In this document: piece by piece, positions 37,061-49,493 of the stretch
How the letters are laid out: each line of letters opens with the position of its first letter
Numbering within the stretch: position 1 is the first letter of the stretch
Source: Abelmoschus esculentus
Taxonomy: Eukaryota > Streptophyta > Magnoliopsida > Malvales > Malvaceae
Direction of reading: 5' to 3'
Assembly (NCBI GenBank): GCA_035048815.1
Contig: JAUCBN010000046.1
Location: forward strand, 11,882,999 to 11,946,998
DNA length: 64,000 bases
Position numbers and translations under genes: made by a program
Notes under the pieces: generated by a model
Told to the model about the DNA's origin: nothing
Database searches by the model: none
Seen by the model: only the letters and a program-made list of their open reading frames with translations

Positions 37061-37560
37061 CTAGGTTTATTCGATTCTAGGAAGTCCTCGGGATATTCTA
37101 ATGTGTTATATATGTGTCAGACGAGTACATGTCCATGAGTCGATGTCGTATTTGCCTTAAGCTAAAATTTTCGATGGTGTAATCTTATTTGCTTGTTGTG
37201 TAGAAATGAAAGCATGTCGAGGCATGAGAGAGACCATGAAGAGAGTTGAGGTTCTCGATAAGGAGACTTTGATGATGAGTATGATGCCGATGTGAAGGCA
37301 ATATCAGAGCCTAGGTTTATTCGGTTTTAGGAAGTCCTCAGGGTATTCTAATGTGTTATATATGTGTCAGACGAGTACATGTCCATGAGTCGATGTCGTA
37401 TTTGCCTTAAGTTAAAATTTTCGATGGTGTAATATTATTTGCTTGTTGTGTAGAAATGAAAGCATGTCGAGGCATGAGAGAGACCATGAAGAGAGTTGGG
37501 GTTCTGGATAAGAAGACTTTGATGATGAGTATGATGTCGATGTGAAGGCAATATCAAATG
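37061..37560 (+). repeat. 250-bp tandem duplication across the G1 leader and gag start
   Basis: CTAGGTTTATTCG at 37061 recurs at 37311, and the two 250-bp units remain nearly identical up to AGGCAATATCA. The unit includes the start of gag, so the element carries two copies of the gag N-terminal coding start. Confidence 0.92.
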
Positions 37561-37569
37561 ATACGATTG

Positions 37570-38740
37570 TTCAAAGGGCCAACTACTTCTCATAGTTGAA
37601 CCGGGCCTTGCACTGGATTCTAAGAGCTATACCAAGGTCGTCTGCTACTCCTTGAGAGGCACCAGTGGGGAAGGTATGTAGGCAATGAGCGGTTGACTTC
37701 CATGGAATGGGGCAAAGACAATCCTACACAAGTTGATCAGTGGTTGCATGATACCCGATGAATAATGCGACATATGAGGTTGAGGTCAGAGGAAAAGTTG
37801 TCTTGTGTGTTGTCGCTTTTGAAGGGCAACGCGAGAGAATGATGGTAGACCGTGGAGCTTGGATGATATTCCAATCGTCCTACATGGGATGACTTTCTTG
37901 ACGAGTTTGAAAGAAAGTATGTGGGTGAGACTCACATTGACACATTAAGGGAGCGGTTTCCCATCTAGTGCAAAGGAATCTAATAGTCTTTTCTTATGAT
38001 CAAAAGTTTCTTCAGTTGATCTGGTATGCTCCAAAGCTATGTTCTACAGAAAAGATACGATGTAAGAGGTTTCTAAGAGGTCTGAGGAAGGATATTCAGA
38101 CTTATCTCTTTGCTGCACCACCTAAGGTGTATTATAAGTTGACTATCAGTGCTAAGTCTCTAGAACAAGTACAATGGTTGACCTATGGGTTGTCTATTGG
38201 CCAAGGAGGCTTAGGTGGAATATCTCATCAGTGGTGGTTGCCAGCGGAGGATCTAGAGAAAAGAGTTCGTGTGACAAGCCTGTTGGGGTTAGATGTGTTA
38301 GTGGATAAGGTGTATCGGAGGTTTCCGATTGAGGTGCAAGGGTCAATATTTTCAGCCGATCTTATGGTCTTGCTGTTTCAAGAGTTTGATGTAATCCTTG
38401 GTATGGATTGGTTGTTCAAACTCGATGTAATTTTGGGGTGTAGATCTAAGAATTTAAAGCTCCAAGTCGCAGATGGTTTTAAGCTTTTGGTGAGAGGTGA
38501 GAAGAACCCATGTTTATCGAATATGGTGTCAACTTTTTTGGCTCAACGGTTAATCCAACAAGGTTGCGAGGATTTCTTAGCTCACATGGTGGACATAAGG
38601 TTTGAGAGTCCATTGTTAGAGAGTTTGAGGATAATTTGCGAGTATCTCGATGTGTTTCCAGAGGAGTTACTCGGGTTACCTCCCAACCGTGAGTTGGAGT
38701 TCTGTATAGATGTTATACCAGGTATGCACCGATGTCCATA
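37570..38740 (+). pseudogene. G1 gag fused to protease (broken)
   Basis: The 37690-37960 part encodes the gag core in mixed frames (NPTQVDQWL-like, then DDFLDEFERKYVGE). The open frame 37968-38741 continues gag (RFLRGLRKDIQTYLF) and passes straight into the protease end (FDVILGMDWLFKLDVI) with no CCHC zinc knuckle between. This points to an internal deletion of the gag C-terminus and protease start. Confidence 0.75.
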
Positions 38741-38741
38741 A

Positions 38742-39330
38742 CATTGTATCGTATCGGACGAACAAAAATGAAGGATTTGAAACAACAAATCCAAAAATTG
38801 CTTAAGATAGGTTTTATCCGACCTGATATGTCACCTTGGGGAGCATCGATTTTGTTTGTTAAAAAGAAGGACAGATTAATACGGATGTGCATAGACTACC
38901 ATCAGCTCAATAAGGTCACGATAAAGAATCGTTACTTTTTTCCTAGGATCGATCACCTGTTTGATCAGTTCAGAGGGGCCCACGTGTTTTCTAAGATCGA
39001 TTTGAGGTTGGGGTACTATCAGTTGAAAGTGGTAGAAGAGGATTTCCAAAAGACCGTCTTTAGGATGCGATACATACACTAAGAGTTCTTGGTGATGTCG
39101 TTTGGGCTCACGAATGTACCTGCAGCTTTTATGGACTTGATGAACCGAATCTTCCAATAATACTTGGATCAGTTTTTGGTTGTTTTCATCGATGACATCT
39201 TGGTGTACTTACACTCGGAGGAGGAGTATGACTATCACCTAAAAGTGGTTCTTCAAGTTTTGAGGGATAGAAATCTCTACGACAAGTTCATTAAGTGCGA
39301 GTTCTGGATGTAAAAGGTGGCGTTTCTTGG
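38742..39330 (+). pseudogene. G1 reverse transcriptase (broken)
   Basis: Motifs in order are IRPDMSPWGASILFVKKKD, MCIDYHQLNKVTIKN, FSKIDLRLGYYQLKV, a stop at 39080, then SFGLTNVPAAFMDLMNRIF and the catalytic VVFIDDILVY near 39190. Stops at 39080, 39158 and 39311 inactivate it. The order and motifs are those of Ty3/gypsy. Confidence 0.85.
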
Positions 39331-40036
39331 CCACATAGTTGCAGTGGATGAAATCTGTCTAGATCCTAAAAAAATCCAAGTTGTGGTAGAATAAAAACCA
39401 CCAAGGAACATGTTGAAAGTCCGTAGCTTTCTTAGAATTGTCGGATACTATAGGAGGGTTTTCAAGGGTTTCTCAATCATAGAGACATTGTTGACCAAGT
39501 TACTTCATAAAGCTATTATGTTTATATTGAATGAGAAAAGGCAACATAGTTTTGAGCAATTGAAGTCCTATCTTATAGAGGAACCGGTCTTGACGTAATT
39601 GAAACTGGGAAAAGATTATATGGTGTTTAGTTATGCTTCCTTGAATGGATTATGTTGTGTGCTTATGCAAGAGGGTAAGGTTGTAGCTTACGCCTTAAGA
39701 TAGTTGAAACTCCATGAAAGAAACTATCTCATGCATGATCTTCAGCTTGCGACGGTTATCTTTGCTTTGAAGATATGGAGGCATTATCTCTATGGGGTGA
39801 AATGCTACATCTACACCGACCACAAGAGTTGAATCAGAGACAACATCAGTGGATAGAGTTTTTAAAGGACTATGAATAAAGTATCACCCCGGAAAGGTGA
39901 ATTTGGTCAACGATGTATTGATTCGGAAGTCCATATTGAACTTGAGAGTTTTGTTTACACGATTGAGGATGAACGATGACGGAGGCCTTATGGCAGAGTT
40001 ACGTGTTGAGCCCACGCTTGTAAAAGAGATAAAGAG
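39331..40036 (+). pseudogene. G1 RNase H and linker (broken)
   Basis: LRIVGYYRRVFKGFSII near 39420 is the gypsy thumb/connection region. RNase H remnants follow up to VNDVLIRKS (normally a NVVADALSRK-like context) near 39905. Coding resumes after the solo LTR inserted at 40042. Confidence 0.75.
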
Positions 40037-40041
40037 AGCAC

Positions 40042-41361
40042 TGATAAGTGCTCAACACACTATCACTTTTTACTCCTTTTATGGGCATTAATTACCAAAT
40101 ATACACCCACTTGGACCAATGCATGTGCTTAATGTGATATATTTAGAAGTTATACTCATATAGATAATATTTACAGAAAAAGGCACGTTTTACTGCGTTT
40201 TCATATCTGTGCAGGAGAACTAGTGCCGCAGCAGAGACAAGGCCGAGGCAGGACCTGATGCCGAGGCAGCAGCAGAAAGACAGGAAGCAAGATTATAGGC
40301 GATGGAAAGACAAAAATCCAAGGAACGTGTCTGAACTTGAAGCCCATGAATCGGAGCTGGCTAGCACAAGGAAAAGCCCAAAGGAAGACCACACGGGAAA
40401 GCCCCTTAGCCGAATATAAACTTGGAAATATATTATTATTATTATGTACTTGACTTGTTCCCTACTCCAAGTTATATTCTACTTAGGAAAGGTTTGCCCT
40501 AAGTCTAGCCTATATAAAGACCTAGCCACCCAATGTACAACATACGAAATACCTAGGGAGAGAGCCGACTTCTACTCTTGTTTCTTTCCTCTCCATCATG
40601 TTCTAAACCTTCTTAGGGATTAGGTGAAGGTTGTCGAGTATTTGTAAGAGGAGATTGTATTTTGTCTTTCATTCAATGCAATAAAGTTATCAAGGTTTGC
40701 TTATTCTTTGTTTTCACAATTGAGCTCGGGAAAGGATATTGTGAATCACCCATTTATCTAAGCTCGGAAGAGTTAGATTCACGAAAGGAATAAGTACGGT
40801 GTTTCAATCGCGAAATACTAACTCGGCCTAGGGATAGGTTAAGAGTTTCAGCGGCTAAAAGAAGTGTGAGATTGGTTGGTGAGTATAATTGGTTCACGCC
40901 GGGAGGTATCATCAAGGACTAGTCATCAACAACACTCTGACTTAGGGATAAGCGGAGTCATTCAAGGACACTTTGCCGAACTTTAGTAAAGTCTGCCCAC
41001 GAGCAAGGGATTGCCGCGACAGACAGTGTTATCGCTGCCCAGGCAGTAAACTATAGTGCTGCCGAGGCAGTGATATCCGATTGCATTGGACAGAGACAAG
41101 TCAATCAATTCCACAATACGACGCAACTAGATCCTAGCCCATCTCTCTCTACTATTTCAATCCTTACTTTTATTTTAGTTATTTTAGATTAGATAAATCA
41201 AATCAACTTATTTGTGTTTTTATCTTTCTACAGAACAAGGAGGTGAAGAAAGCATATTAAGTATACCGGTCCCTGAGGAGACGATAACTCGATAATATAC
41301 TTATCACTTATTACTTGCGATGTGTCCACTTGCACTGAACGCGCACTTTTGACACGCGACA
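40042..41361 (+). repeat. solo LTR (family S, copy 2) inserted in G1 pol
   Basis: It begins TGATAAGTG and ends GCGACA. The 5-mers AGCAC (40037-40041) and ATCAC (41362-41366) agree at 4 of 5. G1 coding sequence breaks in the linker before integrase and resumes right after it (CAAATGCTAGACGAG). It has a TATA box (CCTATATAAAG, about 40510) and repeated CTGCCGAGGCAG-type palindromes. It is the same family as 13263-14646. Confidence 0.85.
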
Positions 41362-41366
41362 ATCAC

Positions 41367-42710
41367 AAATGCTAGACGAGGAGTTGGTAACTCAATTGGA
41401 GGCAGTTTAGACGGGTGAGACGTCAGACTTTGATATACGTGATGGTGGATTATTGTACTTCCAAGGTCGTTTATGTGTACTAGCTTTAGAGATTCTAAGG
41501 GATCGTATCTTGAGAGAAGTTTACCGTAGCCCATTTTCTATTTATTCGGGTAGTAACAAGATGTATCAAGATCTTTGTCCTTTCTTTTGTTGTTTGTGTA
41601 TGAAAAAGGATGTTTCTGAGCTTGTGATAAGATGTTTGGCCTGTCAGCAAGTTAAAACGGAATATCAGGTTCCTTCGGGTTTGTTTCATCCTATCTAGAT
41701 TCCACAGTGAAAGTGAGATTGAGTGACCATGTACTTTTTCATTGGGTTGCCAATGACGTTAAGGAAGCATGATGCTATATGGGTTATAGTTGATCGGTTG
41801 ACAAAGTTAGCTCACTTCTTACCCGTGCGCATGGACTTCAGTTTGGAAAAGCTAGCACGATTGTATATCAAGAAGATCGTGAGGTTGCACAGTGTACTAT
41901 CGTCGATCATATCAAATAGAGATTCGAGGTTCACAAAAAGGTTGTGCAAGTCCATCCATGAGGCTTTGGATATCAAGTTCTACTTCAATACAACTTTTTA
42001 TCCTTAGACCGATGGACATTCTGAGAGAGTCGTCCAGATCTTAGAGGACATGCTCCGATGTTTTGTTGTGGACTTTGCTCGGAGTTAGGAGGAGCAATTA
42101 CCATTGTTAGAGTTTGCTTATAACAACAATTATCATTCGAGCATTAAGATGGCTCCTTTTGAGGCCTTTTACGGGCATAGGTGTAGGACACCTTTGTGTT
42201 GGACTAATCTTAATGAGAGTAAGATAGTGGGTTCGGAGCTTGTTAAGCAAATCGAAGGAAAGTTACAAGCAGCCTTTGATCAACAAAAAGCTTATACGGA
42301 TCATAAGCGTAAGCACATCGAGTATGAGCTTGGAGAGAAGATTTTTCTCAAAGTATCTCCTTAGAAAAGGGGGTCATCTATTTTAGTCGAAAAAAAAGTT
42401 AAGTCCAAGGTACATCGGACCATATGAGATTCTTGATATGGTTGGACCGGTGACTTATCGACTAATTTTACCTCCGAAGTTAACACGTATACATGATGTT
42501 TTCCACGTGTCTATGTTGAAACGTTACCGTTCTGATCCTTCGCATGTGGTTCAACTTGAGGAAATCGAAGTCAATGCAGATTTGACATCAAAGCTTTGGA
42601 AGAAAAGTATACCTTTGGTTAAGGTTTTGTGGAGAACCAAGGGATCGAAGAGGCGACGTGGGATGTTGAGGAGGACATCAGAGACCTTTATCTGTATCTC
42701 TTCCTGTTAG
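41367..42710 (+). pseudogene. G1 integrase and C-terminal domain (broken)
   Basis: The zinc-binding CLACQQVKTEYQVPSG is followed by the catalytic core (VIVDRLTKLAHFLPV, then SNRDSRFT, where DRDPRF is usual) and the GPVTYRLILPPKLTRIHDVFHVSMLKRY end. Stops occur at 41697, 42006, 42087 and 42362. The C-terminal KSIPLVKVLWR resembles the degenerate chromodomain of chromoviruses. Confidence 0.8.
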
Positions 42711-42751
42711 GTAAATTTCAAGGATAAAGTTTTCTTTAAGGAGGGGATAAT

Positions 42752-45430
42752 TATAATGACCTGGATTTCGTTTCTGAGTGTCGGGTTAACCCGGAGCGTT
42801 GGGATTCGACGTTTAGGACTCGACTGGGCCTCGGGTTTGAGTATTGGGCTAGTTTGGGGCCTTGGTTTTGGGTTATTTTTGGCCCAAAGTGGTTTATGAG
42901 GTTTTTTTTAGTACTTTCATAAAGTGTTGACAAAGAGAAGGGAAAAAGAGAGTGTTTTTTAAAGAAAAGTTAAGGGTGTGTGAGGTCACCTTGTTTCTCC
43001 CTCTTCTTTATTTTCTTTTACTCAATCTTAAGTTCAAGGTGGTATCTTTGAGTTTTGAGTTTCAAATCACGTTTGGAGCATTGAGCGTAGGGGTGATAAT
43101 GAGCCTGTCCGGCTTGCGAGCTACTCGGGCTTGGCTCGGTCAAAGATCGGTCAAAGTTCGGTTCGAGTGAGCTCAACTTGGGCTCGGGTTCTAAACGAGT
43201 CGAGCCGAGCTTATCCAAGCTCGTGAACAGGCTCAAAATAATTATATATAAACATATATATATATATATATTTACATTAAAAATAATTTGTTTAGCAAAG
43301 AAAAATAATAAAATAATTAAGAGTAAATCTACTAAAAATAAATTAAATAAAATAAATTTAATATTATCAACTGAATTTTTTTTTATAAAACTAAAAATAA
43401 AAAATAAATTACAAATAAATAAATAAATAAATAAATAATAAAACATAATAATGTAGAAAATTGTCCATTTTGAGCTAAACCGAGATGAGCCGAGCCTGAC
43501 GAGCTTTGAGCCCGAGCGGAGCCCAAATATGCCTGTTTCCGAGCCAAGTCGAACATGTCCTAGTTCGGTCTCGTCTCGGCTCATTATTGCCCGTAGTTGA
43601 GATGAAGTTGGAGAGCCTTGAGAGATCTATAAGTTAAGGTAAAAAGGTTGAATCTTGGTGGAGGGAGGCTTGAGTGAGGTTGAAGAAGCAAGAACGAGAA
43701 AGGGGTTTTATTGTTGGGTTATCAGTTCATAATTGATGTTTTTAGCTTCAAAAATCATCCATGGAAACGTATAATGGTTGGTTTATATCTTCCTTATAAA
43801 GAAAGAAATGGGAGGACCTTCTAAAGCTTTTGGAAAAGGCAAGAGGCAAGTTGAGTAGGAAGTACATTTTGGGATGCTTTAACTTGAGGTTAGTACCCCC
43901 TCTAACTCCTATTGCATCATGCATCTCATGAAATTAGGCTGCATTGCTTGTGATATGAATGTTTCACCTTGGTTTTGTAGCTTAAGGGTCGTTAATGGTA
44001 AAAATTGGATGAATTTGTTTGATGGCATAAAATTGATTTCAACACAACTTAAACTCGTCTAATAACATGTAGGAATGGTTTGGAAATTAATGGTAAAGGT
44101 TATGGTAGCGTTTTTGGCAAATTTCAGGTCCAGACCTACACTTTCGTGCAGGTGTACCAATACGGGATTGTAGCGTATTGGTTTCCTAGAAAGGAAATAA
44201 GGGCTTAGATAGCAGGCGTATAGGTACCCCAAACCCGCATGTCGATACCCCTCGCTTTCTTTAAATTATAAAAACGTTTTTCGGTATCGATACGCAATAG
44301 AGTATCGATACCACTCTTGCATTGGTTTAAGACTAGGCAGGCGTATAGATACTAGTTTAAATCGATATTGATACGGGGCTAGGTTGTATCGGTACAGGTA
44401 GAAATTTTAGTACTCGCTAGGTAATCTGTCCAAAAATTAACACTTTCTTTCGGGGGTTCTATAATTTTTAATAATGGGTTCTAAGGGTCCCTTATGGTGC
44501 AAAACAAATATTAAAGCTAACAAATTGATAAATTAACCTCAAATATGAAGAATTAGGCTAAAAGGAGTTGATAAGACTTGGTTGTTTAATGAAACGATAG
44601 AAATCATGAGAATCATTGATGATGTTGATGCTTTGTGGTAGCTAGAACCTTACTATGTGTTGATAGATTGCTTAGTTTAGGGAAAACCCTTGTGTGATGG
44701 GAATCCGGATCCCTAAGAATAGTGTTGTAACACAAAGATGGTCATCCGATGTAACATTCCGAGTGATGTATTGAAGACTATTCTGAATAGAGAATACTGA
44801 TGTTGTGTGGACGTGAGCCTTATTCAAAGATGCTCGATGCAACATTCCGAGCATGGGATTTGGAGGATCTCGATGTTGTGTTGTGGCGGGCCTCACTCGT
44901 ACTGTAAAATCTCGATGCTATGTGAACGCGGGCCTCACTACCTCTTGGTTTTTGGTTTGACATTTATATGTTGTGTGTGATAGTATACATTCATTATTTG
45001 TATTGTATTTCTTTATTCATGACATGTGCGATGTTGGTCGATTAGAAGTGTACCTGTTGAGCTTCTGTAACTCAGTGTTTCGAAATGTGTTTTCGTACAT
45101 AGGTTAGGTGAAGTCGGAAACTGGAGGAACACCATCAAGGTTGAGATTTCAACATCGACTTAGTGTCAGAGTACAAGTTAATTGATGTATTGGGTTAATA
45201 CTTGTTAAACCCTATATTGCAATTTGTAACTCTTATTTAAACTTGATCGAGTCAAATGTTTTACGGTTTGTATTAAATGGAGCTCCAACTATTTTTGAAT
45301 TATTTGGATTATGTTTTGATTTGTATTTGAACTTAATGGTTTGGACATGAATTCGATATTTGGGCTTTTAAAACAAAATTTTAGGTTTGGGGCCAGAGAC
45401 CCAATATGACATAGGGTCGTGGGTGTTACA
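42752..45430 (+). repeat. 3' LTR of G1, interrupted by a hAT-like element
   Basis: It starts TATAATGACC after the purine tract and ends GGTGTTACA. Without the insertion at 43088-43595 it is about 2.2 kb. It contains two perfect GTATCGATAC palindromes (44284, 44302) and repeated blocks with GATGTAACATTCCGAG (44740-44900). Confidence 0.8.
43088..43595. mobile_element. hAT-like element inside the G1 LTR
   Basis: The ends TAGGGGTGATAATGAGCC and, reversed, TACGGGCAATAATGAGCC are inverted repeats. Flanking 8-mers ATTGAGCG and GTTGAGAT match at 5 positions only. The arms are rich in GAGCCGAGC-type words, the core (43235-43450) is AT-rich. Long frames across it are accidental. Confidence 0.65.
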
Positions 45431-45431
45431 C

Positions 45432-47474
45432 TATAAGACCCAAAATCGGATGCCACATTTGGGCCATAAGACCAACCTGTGTTCATAAAATATGACATAA
45501 TTTAAAACGATATTAAAATCCATAGTAGTTTCATAAACCAAAATATCATCGGAGCTCCAAATACAAGTTTGATAAAACATTTGACATTAACAATTAAAAT
45601 AAAATAGAGTTACAATTACAACAATGGTCCTACGAATACATAGCCCAAATAATTTAGTAATTGTACTCTACCAACCGGTCAATGTTGAAGTCTCCAAAAG
45701 ATGGTGCTCCGCCACGTCCGCCCAAACGTCCGTCTACTTACCTACGCATGGAAACAAATTCTAAAACGCAGAGCTACGAAAGGTCAATGGATACACAACA
45801 TATCGACTGTGCTTTCAAGTGAATCATAACAATAAACATGCATGATGAGATAATATGATGACATGCCATGCCAAATGCAACCAAGCATAAAGTAAACAAA
45901 TCAAAAGTGAGTCCCACTGACAACTCAACACTGGGGAACTCACCCGGCCTGAAATCTCATATTGGGTTGCTCGGAATCTCACATCAAGCTAATATACTCG
46001 GAATCTCGCATTGAGTGGGGCTCGAAATCTCACATCGAGCAAAGTCATCACCCAGAATCTCACATTGAATGGTCTTCGATACGTGACCCGGAATCTCACA
46101 TCGGATGGTCTTCGTTGTGTTGAAACACTATCACTCAGTGGCTATCCGGATCCCACCAAACAATGAAACAAACCACACATGACGATCCATCAAGGATATC
46201 ACATCAAACAATACCTCAACCAAGCCAAAAGCGAGCATGCAAGCATAATTTCTCACATCAAAACCCATATCACTAATTTCAAGTTTCATTAATCATTTTA
46301 TGACATAAACGACCCATGTGAACCCATAACTTGAATTATAGAACCTTCTAACTCATCCCTTAAAATTTTGGGTGGAAAGCCCATGTGTATCGATACGCCC
46401 TTACAAGGGGTATCGAAACACCTAGTATCGAAACTCTACCCTTGCGTTCCGATACCCTTGTTTCGATACGCCTTAAAGAGGGTATCGAACCAAAATGCTA
46501 CTGGAAAGTCCCGTTCTGAAATATGAGCAAGGCGTTTCGATACGCTTGCCTTAAACAACCTATTTTCGTATCTATATTATCGATACTCATACCATAGGTA
46601 TCGATACCCCCTGCACGAAATGCAGGTCTGCAACTTAAAATTCTTCAGAACCTTAACCAAATTTAACTCAATCGATCCCAAATCGTTCCTACTCATTAAT
46701 GAAGTAGTTTAAGTGAGTTTCTAATCAATTTTACTCATTTTCATCAACTATAAATCAAGACACCATTAAAGCATGCAAAGGCTTTATCCAAGACAAACCA
46801 TCACACAATCAATCAAGCATGCTAAAATGATGATGCACATGAAAATGCAAAGGATTTGGAAGTGTACCAACTATCCAAAACAAGCTAAAGAAGCTCCACA
46901 ACAACCTTAGAATTTCTCCTTGCCCAAGCTTGAAGAAGGCCTCTTTAATCCCTCACTACAAGAAAGATGACCAAAGGATTACCTCTCTGCCCTAAATGAT
47001 TCTAAGAAGCTAAAATGAACTTTTAACCAACCTAAAACCCTCCCAAAACAAAAACTCGTTCTTCCATAAAACCCCCACTAAAAACCTTACCTCCACCACT
47101 TTAAACCCCATTTACCTTGAAAGATAGATCTCTCCAAGCTGAACAAACTTCCCTCAAGCAGTAAAAAGGGATTCCAAACTCTAACACTCAAGATTTCACC
47201 TTTGATGTTGGGTTTGAGAGTGAAAATAGATGAAGGAAATGAGAAAGAAGACAATAAAAGGGGTGTGAGATCATTCTCTGCAACATGCAGAAAATGACTC
47301 CCCTTTACCCTCCCTAAACACCCCAATTATCCAATTACCAAACTACACCTAAACCCTCTTACAAACTCAAGCCCAACAATAACCCTTGAGCTAAACAAGA
47401 CCCAATAAGCCCAACTATGAGGCCGACAACCTCGGGTTAACCCGACTCCGAGTTCTGAAACTCGGGTCGTGACA
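45432..47474 (-). repeat. 3' LTR of G2
   Basis: It runs 2,043 bp, starting TGTCACGACCCGAG at 47474 on the minus strand. It includes two GTATCGATAC palindromes (46387, 46598) and a tandem series of GGAATCTCACATCGGA-type units (about 45950-46115). The distal end reads GGGTCTTATA, changed from the expected CA end. Confidence 0.8.
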
Positions 47475-47499
47475 ACTCTCCCTTCTTTAAAGAAAATTT

Positions 47500-48475
47500 C
47501 ATCCTCGAAATTTACCTAGGGGAAACAAGTGCGGATAGAGCAACCTCATGTCCGCTTCGACCTCCCACGATAACATCTTAACCAAAGCATCTTAACCAAA
47601 GGGATACATTTATTCTGAAGCTCATTGACTCTTTTGTCAATCACTCTTATCGGCTCCTCTTCGTAGGTTAGATTCGTATTAACCTCAACATCCTCAGAAG
47701 AAAACACATACGAAGGTTCTGAACGATAACACCTCAACATCGACACATGAAACACAATGTGGATGCGTGCCATGTCTGGAGGCAAAGCTAACCGATAAGC
47801 CACTGACCCAACTCTCTCAAGCACCTCATCGGTCCTATAAACCTTGTAATCAACTTGCCCTTCCTTCCAAAACGGATACTCCCTCTCCACAGTGATACCT
47901 TTAAGAACACTTTTTATCCAACCTCATACTTGATATGTTTTCTTTTCTTATCCGCATAAGCCATTTGACGATCAAAAGCCGTTTGTAACCTTTCCTTGAT
48001 GATCTGAACCTTCTCCTCTGTTTGCTTAACTAGATCGGATCCCACAATCCGTATTTCATTGAGCTCGGTCCAACACAAAGGTGTCCTACACTTGCATCCA
48101 CACAACGCCTCAAACGGTGCCATCTTGATACTAGACTGATAATTGTTGTTGTAAGCAAACTCAACCAACGATAGTTGTTCCTCTCAATTGCCCTCTAAGT
48201 CCACAAAACAACACTGAAGCATGTCCTCAAGAATCTAAATGACCCATTTAGATTGACCATCGGTTTGTGGATGAAAAATTGTGCTGAAGTGCAACTTAAT
48301 ATCTAAAGCACTATGGATCTTTTTCCAAAGCCTTGTCATGAACCGCGGATCCCTATCTAATATGATCGAGGATGCCACTCCATACAATCGCACGATTTCC
48401 TTGATGTACAACTAAGCTAACCTTTCCAAACTAAAGTCCATGCGCACACGCAAAAAGTGAGCAGACTTGGTCAAT
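47500..48475 (-). pseudogene. G2 integrase C-terminal half (broken)
   Basis: The minus strand gives the integrase core remnant, then VEFAYNNNYQSSIKMAPFEA and KCRTPLCWTELNE, and SVAYRLALPPDMARIHIVFH with the NKCIPLVKMLW end. It has several stops (for example just after VEFAY upstream and before 47890). The N-terminal integrase and everything before it are missing. Confidence 0.8.
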
Positions 48476-48507
48476 CGACTTTGAGTTCCGAAATTCGGGT
48501 CGTGACA

Positions 48508-49493
48508 TACACCCTTAGGGTGTATCGAAATGCATATGTTAAAAGCATATTTTTTACTCATTCAAAACATTTCAAACACTTACAAAACCCCTCAAAAATT
48601 TCTTAAAATCGTTTTCAAGTTGTTTGGACATAAGAACTATTTTTGAAACCTTTTAAATTAGACTAAAACTAATTTTTAATTACTATATCAAAAATAAGAT
48701 TTCTATATTTAAGATTTAAGGTTAAGGGTTAGGATTAGGGTTTAGAGAATTAGGGATATGGGGTATTTTTAGGGGGTATGATTTAAGGTTTAGGATGTAG
48801 AAAATATGGGTAAGGATTTAGAATTTAATTTTTTAATATTTTTTAATATGAGACACGAAAGAAATCATAATAAAGAGGCTGGAGATTTCTACTCTGACTA
48901 AAGACAAATAATTTCCATCCGTTTTTTATAACCTAATTAATTATATATGAAGAAAAAAAACCAATGATTTTTTCATTTTTTATGCACACATAGTTAATAA
49001 TCGGTTATACTATTAATTTTGAATTATTGAACGAGTACAAATTTGATGGTCGAAATTAAAAGTTGAAAATTAAAAAATAGAGAAAAAGAGTGATAATTTT
49101 GACCATCAATTTACGTTCATCTAATAATCTAAAATCAATGTAAAACATTTTAATTTTTACATTTTATAGATGAATCTTATCCCACATATATATATATATA
49201 TCGAATATAGACAATAATTTTAATTTTTATCCAATTTGATCTCTAATTAAAATAATCTAATCCTCTTAAACCAGAACTAGTTTCTTTTTGCCATCCCTCA
49301 GCAGTACAAATGCATGCATATTTCCCCTCGGTGATTGATTCCCTGGCCCTGTTTTTATTTGCCACCTTTTCCACCGTTACTGCTAAAACAAATGCAAGTA
49401 CGTACACACTGTTATTGTGTTCTTTTCTGGTTTCTGCCACAGTCATATTTATAGCCATCGACTCCACACAGAAACCAAAGGAAAAAAAAATCT
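48508..49493. other. intergenic DNA before the BES1/BZR1-like gene
   Basis: 48700-48800 has telomere-like words (TTAGGGTTTAG and variants). An AT microsatellite lies near 49188-49202. No gene is supported. 49250-49493 is the presumed promoter and 5' UTR of the next gene. Confidence 0.4.

Larger units (their letters stand above)
36812..45430 (+). mobile_element. decayed Ty3/gypsy retrotransposon (element G1)
   Basis: A 5' LTR remnant (36812-37043, left part lost) is followed by the primer-binding site TGGTATTAGAGT (37049-37060), gag, protease, reverse transcriptase, RNase H and integrase in gypsy order, a purine tract (AAGGAGGGGATAAT, about 42738) and a 3' LTR (42752-45430). The retained 5' LTR matches the last ~220 bp of the 3' LTR. 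Many stops show it is old. It carries a tandem duplication (37061-37560), a solo LTR (40042-41361) and a hAT-like element (43088-43595). Confidence 0.85.
45432..48507 (-). mobile_element. internally deleted gypsy element (G2) with 5-bp duplication TACAC
   Basis: On the minus strand it keeps the first 32 bp of its 5' LTR (48507-48476, starting TGTCACGACC), then jumps directly into integrase coding sequence, ends pol near 47500, and has a purine tract and a full 3' LTR (47474-45432). Identical TACAC lies at 45427-45431 and 48508-48512, so the ends are original. Nearly all of the 5' LTR, gag and most of pol are deleted. It inserted at the very end of the G1 3' LTR. Confidence 0.85.

Noticed and set aside
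43018..43584. 188-codon minus-strand frame
   Set aside because: It runs over the hAT-like element and its AT-rich core; composition is hydrophobic runs from poly-AT and not a protein family.
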